Assembly: GCF_932526225.1 (NCBI RefSeq)
Contig: NC_064040.1
Coordinates: 3,288,181-3,352,180 of the forward strand
DNA: 64,000 nt
Source of the DNA: Nematostella vectensis
Taxonomy: Eukaryota > Cnidaria > Anthozoa > Actiniaria > Edwardsiidae
Reading direction: 5' to 3'
Shown here: in pieces, positions 35,401 through 50,256 of the stretch
Layout: every line of letters begins with the position of its first letter
Position numbering within the stretch: position 1 is the stretch's first letter
Program-made: the position numbers and the translations under genes
The notes under the pieces: model-generated
The model's input: only the letters and a program-made list of their open reading frames with translations
Told to the model about the DNA's origin: nothing
Databases searched by the model: none

Positions 35401-38400
35401 CCCCATATGACCCACCCCATATGACCCACCCCATGTGCCCACCTCATATGACCCACCCCATGTGCCCAAACCATATGACCCACCCCATGTGCCCACCCCA
35501 TATGACCCACCCAATATGACCCACCCCATGTGCCCAAACCATATGACCCACCCCATGTGCCCACCCCATATGACCCACCCCATATGACCCACCCCATGTG
35601 CCCACCTCATATGACCCACTCCTTGGTCCACCCCATATGACCCACCCAATATGACCCACCCCATGTGCACAACCCATAAAACCACCCTATATGCACACCC
35701 CATATGACCCACCCCATGTGCCCAAACCATATGACCCACCCCATGTGCGCACTCCATATGACCCACCCCATATGACCTACCCATATGACCCACCCCATAT
35801 GACCCACCCCATATGGCCCACCCCATATGACCCACCCCATATGACCTACCCATATGACCAACCCCATATGACCCACCCCATATGACCCACCCCATATGAC
35901 CCACCCCATGTGACCCACCCCATATGACCCACCCCATATGACCTACCCCATATGACCCACCCCATGTGCGCACTCCATATGACCCACCCCATATGACCTA
36001 CCCATATGACCCACCCCATATGACCCACCCCATATGGCCCACCCCATATGACCCACCCCATATGACCTACCCATATGACCCACCCCATGTGACCCACCCC
36101 ATATGACCCACCCCATATGACCTACCCCATATGACCTACCCCATATGACCCACCCCATGTGCGCACTCCATATGACCCACCCCATATGACCTACCCATAT
36201 GACCTACCCATATGACCCACCCCATGTGACCCACCCCATATGACCCACCCCATATGACCTACCCCATATGACCTACCCCATATGACCCACCCCATGTGCG
36301 CACTCCATATGACCCACCCCATATGACCCACCCCATATGACCTACCCATATGACCCACCCCATGTGCACACCCCATATGACCCACCCCATATGACCCACC
36401 CCATATGACCCACCCCATGTGACCCACCCCATATGACCCACCCCATATGACCTACCCCATATGACCCACCCCATATGACCCACCCCATGTGCACACCCCA
36501 TATGACCCACCCCATATGACCCACCCCATGTGCCCACCACATATGACCCACCCCATATGAACCACCCCATGACCCACCCCATATGACCCACCCCATGTGC
36601 ACACCCCATATGACCCACCCCATATGACCCACCCATATGACCCACCCCATGTGCCCAAACCATATGACCCACCCCATGTGCGCACTCCATATGACCCACC
36701 CCATGTGCCCACCCCATATGCACACCCCATATGACCCAACCCATATGACCCACCCCATATGACCCACCCCATGACCCACCCCATATGACCCACCCCATGT
36801 GCGCACTCCATATGACCCACCCCATGTGCCCACCCCATATGCACACCCCATATGACCCAACCCATATGACCCACCCCATATGACCCACCCCATATGACCC
36901 ACCCCATATGACCCACCCCATATGACCCACCCCATATGACCCACCCCATGTGCCCACCCCATATGCACACCCCATATGACCCACCCCATATAACCCACCC
37001 CATGTGCACACCCCATATGACCCACCCCATATAACCCACCCTATATGACCCACCCCATGACCCACCCCATATGACCCACCCCATGTGCGCACTCCATATG
37101 ACCCACCCCATGTGCCCACCCCATATGCACACCCCATATGACCCAACCCATATGACCCACCCCATGTGCCCACCCCATATGCACACCCCATATGACACAA
37201 ACCCATATGACCCACCCCATGTGCCCACCCTTAGCTAGTCATGCATGAATATAGGTGAAGACAAAACAAAAGTCTGATTGATGACTTACCTCTTTTGACT
37301 GCCAGCATAAAATATAGCAATTGATGTGTAAGAAAGTAGTCCTTTGAGCCAGCCACAAAAATTAATTTCCAACACTTAGTTGAAACTGTGCATGGCCTAA
37401 TTTTCTTGTTTTCACGACCAATAAGGGCCATGAAACACTCATCCAATTCAAGTTCAGGTTCAGACCCCAAGCCAAGATCCTTTTCTGTCTTAATTTGTGG
37501 AATTTTTAAGGTCCTATCCAGAGGTCTGAAATCTCTAATCACATTCCATTCAGTCTGAGCGGTAAAGCCAACGGTTTCAAAGTATTCTTGGTTAGCTTCG
37601 TATGCAAATGCTAATGATTTGTTAGCAATAGCTCCAGCGTGGATGAACAAGTGTTTTATTTCAAGTTCTAGGGATCTTATGCGATGAGTCTTAAGGCCAC
37701 CTCTTTCAATGTTGTTCAAAAGCTTGTGAAGGGCACCTGATTGATTTCAAAAACAAATTAGCATATTAGAATATATGATAATCATTACATTTGCATATGA
37801 ATTCAATAATGTAGGGTTTATGCTGACAGGAATTTGGGCAGGGTTGTTTTTTTGTTTTTTTTGTTTTTTTAGGGTAGGGTCATTATTTAATGGAGGGGAG
37901 GGCTGCAATGTTTGGGGATAAGTTTTGCAATGTTGTGAGCGCTGATTTGGGGGAGGGCCTCAATTTATAAACAGGTTTTAGGGGAGGTATTCTGATCAAA
38001 TTCTGAGCCTCCTGATAGTATGGAATTTCAATTTTTTTGGGGAAAGCCCCAGACCCCCCAAAATTAAATAAATACATATAATGAGCCTCTTGCAAGTACG
38101 TTTGGCTGGCGCTTCTATTTGTTTTATCATTTGAAGTTTTGTTTTTTCAAATTTCCATTCAGGTCACCCACTCCCACCCCCCCACTAATTTTTAAGATTG
38201 GTAGTATGAGAAGATATACAAAAAATTCTGGTGGACAATGATGCTATTTAGGTTTAAACATTTCACGAGGGAGTATGCCCCTGGACCCCCAATATACAAT
38301 ACTATATAAACCCCTCGAATATGTGCTTGCAATCAACACTACTTCTGACTTGATGATGTTTAAAGGCTGTACCTCGCCGCTAGACTTATTATTTTAATAA

Positions 38401-40382
38401 AGTAACCAATACAACCAAAAATTTTATGTGAATAAAGTTAATGGATTTAGCTGTTTTTGTTCTTGGTTGCTTTTATGGGGGAGGGTCACCATTTTTGGGC
38501 TTTAAATAAGGGGGAGGGGCAAAAAATTTTAACCGGAAAATTCAACTTAGCAGACCTCTCCCCACCCCCCCCCCCCCCCCCCGTCCACCCCCCGATAAAT
38601 AAAAACCTTTCCCTTGCTGACCATATTATTCCTCTTAGGTTAACCTGAGTATCAGGGCCTCCTATGTTTCTATCGCGCCGGCGAGAAACAAGACAAGGGC
38701 CTGATACAAGTACTGTTCAAATCACATGCAAAGGGTACTTGAATGGGACGCGCTGATTGGTTCAGCTATATATAGTATCCTAGCCCGTCGACTGCTCGTT
38801 CTCAGAGTAATGGCGGACTCCAAAAGTGCTTTTGACCTTGCGTTAGCAAAATCTGAGAAATCTTGCTCTATAACATTTCAAAAAATATATTTTCCTCTCT
38901 TCATCTTCTTCGGAAAAATTCCGCCTGATACTCTGGTTAGATGTTCAAATGTCTTGCCCAGGCCGGTCATTTCGCGTGTTTATTTCTCATTGGTATCGTT
39001 TTTCGAAGCGAAGATCTACTAGTTATATCATAGGCGCTGGATGTCTTAGAAGCTCCTTAATACTACAGACATCATAAGTCGTGGCAATAAAATTTTTAGA
39101 CAGACCAGGTGACGAATATTCAAGAAATTTGTTTGTGAGAGCACGAAGAATGCTTGGGATTGTTTGCGTCACTTCCAGCGAGTTGTTGATTTAGTGAGCT
39201 TATCAAATAATGGCATTTGTGTTCAAGCAGCCTGTAGTAAATTGGTGATGTGAATATCCTGTAGTAATTTATTGATGTGTGGATCTGCATGGTCATATAC
39301 TTAAATTGTTAATCTCCTGAGTCGTGAACTACCTTTGCGTTTCAATTCATTTACCCTCACCGGGGTTCATCGTTACTAAAATTATTATCCTTGCATATAG
39401 CACCAATGTAGTTTTGTTTTACATAAATGATGTTTATAATTTGATTTGGGCATTTGATTGTGCCACCACGCGGGTCATTGGAAAATTGACAGCCGACGTA
39501 TTTTACATTTTTGACAGCAGCCTGAAAAGGGGCATCAGGCGTCGCGTCTAGTATTTGTGTCAGGCGTACTTTTATTTTTCTTCTTCGACTTTTGAAAAAT
39601 AAAATAGCCTGATACTCAGGCTACTCTTAGGTATCTTTTACTAGATCACATTGTTTCACAATTTTCTGTCATTTCAGCTGACCCCCCAGTGAAGTGAGAG
39701 CCCCTTATCCCCTCCCCCCCAGCTAAGGGCGTTGACGATCAACTTGCATTGATTGGATGTTGAGGAGGGGGAGTGATTATCTCATTGAAAAAGTTGAAAA
39801 AAAAAAATAGAAAACACAAAGCACATTGACAGTGACCAAGCCAAACAATGTCAAAATACTTCTGCCAACAATAACAAAACCAAAACAATAGCATTTGCTG
39901 ATGCTATTAGTACAATAATTTGGATGTGTTGATACTATCCAATTAGGCTGTGAAGTACTCATCACATGTCTCAGTATCCTGGGAGACCAGGAAATATAGA
40001 AAGAATGAGAAATTTGCCCTTTTTATAATCTGATATTTGAATATTCAATAAACTTTTGGGTATAATTTAGGCGAGAAAGAACATATAAGTGTCTATCGTA
40101 TGGAAGGTCATGAAACTATAAGTAAGCTTAAGTTACTTAATATAATTATTGACATTTACAGCACACTCATCTTGAGACATGTCTCTTACCTTGCATTACC
40201 CTAACTCCAAAGATGGAATCCACGATCATCTCTCGCTGGTTTTGCTTGAGATATTGAAGCAATTTGCGAGAGGCTTCAATGACATTCCTCAGTGCTTCTC
40301 CGAAGTGTTTTTTGGAAGTCTGGCTTTCGCAAGCTCCACCACAAAAACACGCGAGAAAAACAAACAACCATAACACACGCAT
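32455..40382 (-). CDS. C16orf89-like: C16orf89/UPF0764-like protein with C-terminal membrane segment, paralogue C
   Basis: Coding exons on the minus strand: 40382-40190, 37736-37290, 34107-33783, 32830-32781 and 32687-32455. The phases are 1-1-2-1, and the protein is 415 aa. The ATG at 40382 begins a clean signal peptide (MRVLWLFVFLACFCGGACES). An ATG 45 nt upstream is in frame, but it would put a charged extension in front of it. Family blocks are diverged but present: IVDSIFGVRVMQG, DYFLTHQLLYFML, DLYLEQCVVGSMLGYEEF, WQHPKGCFGF and GCELHISGVAVGLLGMY. A hydrophobic helix (STVIVILALVVYIM) and a basic tail end the protein. The 50-nt exon 4 was placed because it alone fits the phase and yields W then TMRKLKVAKTLK before DGCELH. 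Intron 1 holds a 983-bp MITE, intron 2 a 2.7-kb satellite and intron 3 another MITE, so the gene is about three times the length of its neighbours. Confidence 0.83.
33382..33690. mobile_element. MITE with TA/TATA flanks in intron 3 of paralogue C
   Basis: The left end GGGGGGGTGAATAG and the inverted right end GGGGGGTGGTAATAG are flanked by TATA (33378-33381 and 33691-33694). The interior repeats ATCCGAAAT, ATCCGC and CAAAATCCG. It is non-coding, and the superfamily was not resolved. Confidence 0.6.
34553..37230. repeat. 2.7-kb satellite of 13/14-bp units in intron 2 of paralogue C
   Basis: About 190 units of CCCCATATGACCCA (14 bp) and CCCCATGTGCCCA (13 bp) alternate with minor variants (CTACCCATATGA, TGTGCGCACT, CATATGCACA). 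Segments of the variant pattern recur, which suggests block duplications. Long Gly/Trp/His-rich frames on the minus strand are artefacts. The array starts about 60 bp inside the intron from exon 2's donor. Confidence 0.97.
38641..39623. mobile_element. Mutator-like MITE with a 9-bp target duplication
   Basis: The ends TAACCTGAGTATCAGG and (inverted) TAGCCTGAGTATCAGG are flanked by a perfect 9-bp duplication CTCTTAGGT (38632-38640 and 39624-39632). A 9-bp duplication points to the Mutator superfamily. A 98-codon frame inside (38726-39022) matches no transposase that I recognise. It lies in intron 1 of paralogue C. Confidence 0.75.
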
Positions 40383-44184
<3,802 letters not shown>

Positions 44185-44251
44185 ATTTTAAAGCAGGATT
44201 TTCAAGTGTAGACAGGTATTTTAAGAAATTTAAAAAGTTCATTCAGTTGTA

Positions 44252-44257
44252 AATAAA
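44252..44257 (+). terminator. Poly(A) signal of BLOC1S2
   Basis: AATAAA lies 68 bp after the stop codon of BLOC1S2. Confidence 0.55.
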
Positions 44258-45326
44258 TCATTGACATAGAGTTGAGTGGGGGGGGGGGGAAGAACTGTGG
44301 ATAGATTACTGTAAAGTAATAATAAGGGTACATTAGTTAAGACTTCCACATTAAGTGAATCAAAGACTTGCACACAAGAGCACGGTTTAAAGGGTTCAAG
44401 AGAACAATTCATTCAAATAAACAATATGATCATGGTTCTGAAAGCATGCATATATGCATTATACCATATCAATCATAACAATGGCTAGCTGAGGAATTTT
44501 TACTGCATGGTATCTCCATTTTATTGGATAGACTAAAACTGCCTATTCCATCATTAATAAATAAAGATCTTTATGGGATATAATATAGTAACAATAATAG
44601 GTGTAAATGTAGTAATAAGTCATTAATTGTATCATGATTTCACATACAACTTGCTTCTAAAGAAATTTTAATTAAGGATATTAGGAGTGTTAGTTAAGGT
44701 ATTTCGAAAGGCACACCATTACTTGCCTGCTAGCACAGTATGAATTTATTTGGACATTACTGTTCCCATGGTACATGAATGCCAAGATTCTGAAATATCC
44801 CACTAAAGAGCCTGCTAGCCAGCTTATTACTAAAAATGACCCATTTGTATTTCAACTTTGAGCCATCAATTTGCAAAGTGTTTAGTGTAATTTGTGTGGT
44901 TTATTTTCTTGCTCCATGGCATACAGTATTTCTTTACATGAAATCTTTTTCTCCAACCTTGTCTCTTTCAGGACTATAGTCTCCTCGACAGGGGTAAAAC
45001 TCTTGAAAAGAACTTAATTTGGAATTATTTTAAGGAGTGGGGGAAGGAGTGAGGTGCTAAAAAAGAGGAAAGAAAAGAAGACAGAGAAAAAAGAGAGAGG
45101 CAGTTTTGAAGAAAATAGAAGATTGGAAGCACTGAAGAACTTTTCATGTCTGCCTTCCTCTATATCAACTTCTCTGAAAGGAATACACTATTTCTCAAAG
45201 TCTTGAACATTTGCTTTATTAAGGAGGTCAAAAGGCTGATATTTTTATGTGCTTGGATGAATGGCCATTTTTGTTTAATGGGATGTCTTTTCAAACTTTT
45301 TTTCAACTCTCAAATTTCTCTCATAT
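44258..45326. other. Intergenic region between convergent genes
   Basis: About 1.07 kb of AT-rich sequence between the poly(A) signals of BLOC1S2 (+) and the small secreted-protein gene (-). It contains a poly-G tract near 44280. No other feature is supported. Confidence 0.5.
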
Positions 45327-45332
45327 TTTATT
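45327..45332 (-). terminator. Poly(A) signal of the small secreted-protein gene
   Basis: TTTATT on the + strand (AATAAA on the minus strand) lies about 80 bp after the stop codon at 45412. Confidence 0.45.
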
Positions 45333-45411
45333 ACAAGAAAATATTAAGTATTATTTATAATTTTACAATATCCTAGTGTGTTTTAGTATACAGAATTTTG
45401 ATTTGGGTTGG

Positions 45412-48400
45412 CTATCTCTGTTGGCATAAGATTTCAAATTCGGCACAGAAATCTCGTCTAGCTTGCTGAAGTCTCACCTAAATAAATAAAAAGGATAGAA
45501 CATCAATTGCTTTACAACACATCATTGTTTACAATTAGTTCTACGATTAGTGAAGCAGTTCTAACTATTTTACGATTGTAGCAGAGAAAATATATTCTAA
45601 CATGAAAATTGATTACCGCAAGGGACAGGGGAAAGCTGTGTATATTTGGTAATATGGTGTTGAAAGGCTAAAGGATAGACAATTCTGTGTAAATGAAAAA
45701 GCTAGACATTTACTTTTACTCTGACTTTTGGGATACTGATGACATATTCCTGTGCTTAATTGCTATTGGTGCCTTCACTATTTCTTAATTGGAACCGAAA
45801 TAAGAAGAGTTAGTCCGCTCTGAGGAGAGTGGAGGGAAGAGAAAGCTAGTGGAAACGGAGACAAAATATTTATGCTGCATCCACACTAGTGCTATAATAC
45901 AGTCTAGTGTAGGACAGAGTAGGATTCAAGATCAATTTTGAACGGTTTGAACGCAGCATTTTATCGTACCTTGCGTCTAAGCCGCGTTGTTGTACATTGA
46001 GCTTCTAACATTGCGCACAATTGTTGTGTTGTAGATATGTCTTGAGCCTGAATTAAGAGAGAAAAAAGTGTTAATTAGCTGGTATGAGATGGTAGGCATC
46101 TGGGTTTGGAGAGAGCTAATTGAAGCATCTCGTTTTCTAGGAATAAAACTAATTAGTCCAAAAGACGCCTATTAGGAAGATTTTATAATTGAAAACTAAA
46201 ATATTTCTTCCCAAATTACGAAATACTGCTCTTTTGAAAGTTCCAGTAGAAAAATTCGATACGAATTACAAAGTTTATGAATAATTAAATTGTTTACAAA
46301 TTCAAGCCATTTTCATCTGGCAGATTAAAGATTAAGAAACTTTAAGTTTTGAATCATCCTATTTAATATGCTCTTTTTTACCATTTTGGTGTTGACCCAA
46401 GTACATGGAAATTCTTTATCATCAAACAGAAATGTTTCCTTCATAGCACTTTATGCCAAGTAACAAGTTGGTTTTCAAAACATAAGACTGGTTAAACCCT
46501 TGGGGAATGCAATATTCAAGAAAATATACGACCGGAAAAAAAGAGTTTCATTGGTGCAATTGATTAAAAATTTCAAATTTCACCATTATTAACGTACTAA
46601 AACCATAGCCAATATCAATGCAACAAGTTCACTTAATTGAATTCGCTCGAGGACAATTATGAAAAGACTCGTGTTTATGATATTTTACACAATTAATTTT
46701 AATCGGCCTCTGCATCTCCCTTCATGGAAACATGGCATATCACTTCCTCTTATAAACCCAAACATAGAGATGCTAAAATGACATTTTTAGATTGGTTCTC
46801 GCGATTAACGTAGATCTGCTGTTATAAACGGGATATTTAGCGTAGAAAAGAGGAAACAAGGACGACAAAGACGGTACGGAAATAGACGAATGGAACTTTT
46901 ACTCTCTACTGAAAAATATCAAATTTCCCAGTTATTGGTACCGTTCTAATCTTATCGTCCATTATTTCTCGAAGGGAAAATTGCTTCACCCGATCATGTC
47001 ATATTTTGACGGAAAAAATGGGATTAGAAGTCTTGCCGATTCCACTTTGCCTTAAATGCGTGCATTTAGACAGATAGAGGCGCTTATGTCGTTAACAGAG
47101 CTAGGGAGGAAGTTAATAAATTAGCTTAGAAGAGTCGTAAAAGCGGACTAAGTGTCACGTAATGGAAAATGAGAAAAAAAGGCCGAAATTTGTAGCCTTT
47201 GAAGAACTCCCAAGCAGAAATAAGAAACCTCTCTATCTCTTTGAGTCTATTTCAAACCTCGATTGTAATGGCGGAGTCAACCAAAAAAAAGCGAAACACT
47301 ATCAAGTAAACTAAGCACTGTTAAAACAAAACGCCAGCTGATTTCCGATACTTTCAAGTGAGCATAACTGTCAAGCAAATGATCTGTCGTCCAATTGACT
47401 GGAAGTAATTGTGAGAGCTTTTATCTTTAATGTCATATCAGTGGCGCGCAGTCCAATCCGTTTTCCAATATCGGTTATTCATCCATTTCCTTCCAAACCC
47501 GGCGCGTTAGTGGTCTTGGGTATAAACCACAAGGTTTTTGGTTATTAAAGAGCGGTTTGGAATCTACATTATTAATAAACCACTCCCCGTCCATTATACA
47601 GCTTGAACAAGTTACTACAAGTATATGCTACAAATATATGCTTAATATCTTGACCCAAAATCACGGCTAACTGTGTGTTGGCACTCACTCTCCCTCCCAT
47701 CGTCAACTTTTGGTGAGAGGTGCTTTCTCAAAAAAAAAAAAAAATTTAAAAATTAAAGCATTCTGCTACTTCTACTGTGAGTTATACAGCTACTGACAAT
47801 ATATTTTTTATAAGAACCTTTTTATAAGAACGTCCAGCCTTAAAAAATCACCAAAATTTAAGTACATGCTAAGAACATGATAGAATTATGGATCAAATAG
47901 CAGAACAATTTTGCTTAAGGTCTAAAATGCAGAATAAAAATACATAATAACGGCCAGCCTAAACTGAAAATTAGACGATTCTATAAATATGTGTCGTCAA
48001 ATGACACTGGCACCCCACCCTCCCCCCCCCCCCCTCCCCGTTCATTTTGACAGCCAGATTTAAGTCCGCGATGCAGTATTGTGCACTGTTAAGTTTTGTT
48101 TAAATAACCCCTCGTTATTAATGAATGCGCTACGTCACCGCTTGTGAGTTTCACCTCAGTAAAATAGCTCAACTTTTTTTTCAGGACACACTATTTTACT
48201 GTATATTTATAACCTACTTTGGAATGTGACCTTACTAGTGGAACAGATAATCCACTTAACAAAGCTAATAACTTACGCGGTACAGCAGTCACGCCTATCC
48301 AAATAGCAGATTAAGGCCGTTTATATGCCTTAAACCCTTCCCACGCGAGACCGTATACGCTACAATAAGTAATCCGGCAGATTACTCATCCCACGCCACT

Positions 48401-50169
48401 GGAATCCAGTGAAGTGAAATGGGTTCCCTTAAGCTGTCATGTGACTACATTTTCCACAAAAAGCGTCTCTTGCAGACAATGAGAGATGAACGTCAACAAA
48501 ACCCCGGTAACTCGAACTCCCCGATAACTAAAACTCACTTTAGTTACCTACCTAATACCGTGGAACCTTGATAACCCGAACTCTCCAACAATTTAGGCTC
48601 CAGGGCTCCATCGATACAGTGAAACGCAAATAACTCGAACTGAATTCAATAGTAATTTCCAGTCATTTCTTTTCGGGTAACTACTGTTGTTTTATGGTGG
48701 GCCCTAACTGCAATTATCTTGAGACATGTCTTTTCGGATTATTCAAACTCTCTAAATCGTTTTATCGTTGTCTCCCGTAAGGATACTCTTAACGGGGTTC
48801 TACAGTAGGCCCACAAAGATAAAAATTGTGTCACACTATAACACACATTCCTCTGATGTTTGTGGGAAGCTGTGATGAAATTGTGGAATGAAACTTATTA
48901 TAATCCTCTGATAAAAGAATTCTCAATAACCGAGAAAAAACGAATATGGGGCAAAACAGGTACTTAGCTTCCTTCTATTTGATCTTCTGTTGCGTGTTTT
49001 TTATGAGGATTTACGAAGTCTTCTTTTTTTAGTAGTTTGCATCGTCACTCGCCCCCTCTCCAAAAAGTCTAAACGTATTTATCTATTTTTTCAAAGTTAA
49101 AAACCGTAGTCTTTTTCAGGCCTTCTGTCAATCTTACACAAAAGAACGTTGGATGAATGCGATTTCGTTGTTATCGACAGCTTTTCTAACCTCTTCCTGT
49201 GTAGAGTAGAGATGGCAAGCGCCCATTAAATCCAACAGATGATTTGACCTAAGCTTGCCCGCATAATTACAATTTATCAATAATGGAACCGCACTCTTTG
49301 TGTTCGCATGACTTATCTAACAGAAACTTCTCAGCGGATTTTGACTTAGTTGAACAATACACGTGTTTGTTTTTAACTCCGCAACATCTGTTGCTTTTTT
49401 AGTAGAAATTGGACAGACTAATACGTTTAATTGGTCTTGATGGTTTGGAAAAATATATATATATATATCGTCTTTGAATCTTTAGCGCCAATATTACAGA
49501 AACTATGGTAGCTTAGTAGTAGCTTCAGTTGCCAAGCGTGCTTTTTTATGGAACTGAAAGTAAAAGCGGCTAGAGCTTCAACTATGAAACAGTTCGGGTG
49601 TTATTTATAGGAACGTGTTTGTGGCTTTTACTATATTCTAAAATGTTGCTAAATAGTGTGTTTCCAAGGTTTTAAAATCTAGTGCATTTGGTGCTAATAC
49701 AATTTATTAGGAATCACATTTTATACGTCAAGCTTTTGTTTTCTGCTACTATATTACTTTTGCTAAGCTTTGCAATCGTTACTCTATGAGTATTTTGCAG
49801 TTGAAATTTGTTAAAAATAAAGTTTTCTTTATGGCGCCATGTGTGTAGCCCTTCATCTCGACCAATTTTTCATCATATCATTAACTGATATTTTATCCTT
49901 TTTGCTTAACAACTCACCTCTCTGGTATCTGACTGCCGGCCTGCCGTCTCCGCCGTCTCTTCGCGTTTCTCGTCTCTCGCCATATCCCTTAGTAGGGCCA
50001 TACGCCAAGAAAACTCCTCTCTGTATGGCGTGTCGTTCGCTTGTTTCTTCACTGGGGGCGCCGTGGCGCGAAAATGCAGAAAACCTTGAGTAAAACTCTC
50101 TACTACGACCTGTGTGGTGGCTAGGTACATAACTACGAACATTGCTATATGTGTAGAAACTCTGGCCAT
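45412..50169 (-). CDS. Small secreted protein with two CX6C motifs, family not recognised
   Basis: Coding exons on the minus strand: 50169-49918, 46047-45970 and 45477-45412, all phase 0, giving 131 aa. Exon 1 begins with a signal peptide (about 25 residues, ending in VVVES) and continues with a hydrophilic segment rich in Arg, Glu and Ala. Exon 2 contains LCAMLEAQC and exon 3 contains FCAEFEILC, then QQR and the stop. Both are C-A-x-hydrophobic-E-x-x-C, i.e. paired helical CX6C motifs about 18 residues apart with a basic RLRRK between them. Outside the signal peptide these four are the only cysteines, so two disulfides joining a helical hairpin are plausible. I do not recognise the family; a hormone-like or other extracellular role is possible. 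Further small exons in the 3.9-kb first intron cannot be excluded. The poly(A) signal and a TATA-like box support the ends. Confidence 0.62.
48495..48806. mobile_element. Decayed MITE relic in intron 1 of the small secreted-protein gene
   Basis: AACCCCGGTAACTCGAAC near the left and the inverted AACCCCGTTAAGAG near the right, with internal ATAACCCGAACTC and AATAACTCGAAC strings, suggest a degraded Tc1/mariner-type MITE (right end TACAGTAG-like). The ends are poorly defined. Confidence 0.35.
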
Positions 50170-50245
50170 TCTACGGATTTTTGTTTCTTCTTACTCCTAA
50201 CCGGACCTCGTATAGCAATTACTACCACAAGTGTCTAAAGTCGCC

Positions 50246-50256
50246 GGTTATTTAAC
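50246..50256 (-). promoter_or_regulatory. TATA-like box of the small secreted-protein gene
   Basis: GTTAAATAAC on the minus strand lies about 80 bp upstream of the ATG at 50169. Confidence 0.3.

Noticed and set aside
34379..37228. Gly/Trp/His-rich minus-strand ORFs of 351, 318, 272 and 258 codons
   Set aside because: They lie wholly in the 13/14-bp satellite inside an intron of paralogue C and overlap one another in different frames.
38726..39022. 98-codon ORF as an independent gene
   Set aside because: It lies inside a transposable element bounded by a 9-bp duplication and has no recognised domain. It was kept only as a note in that element.
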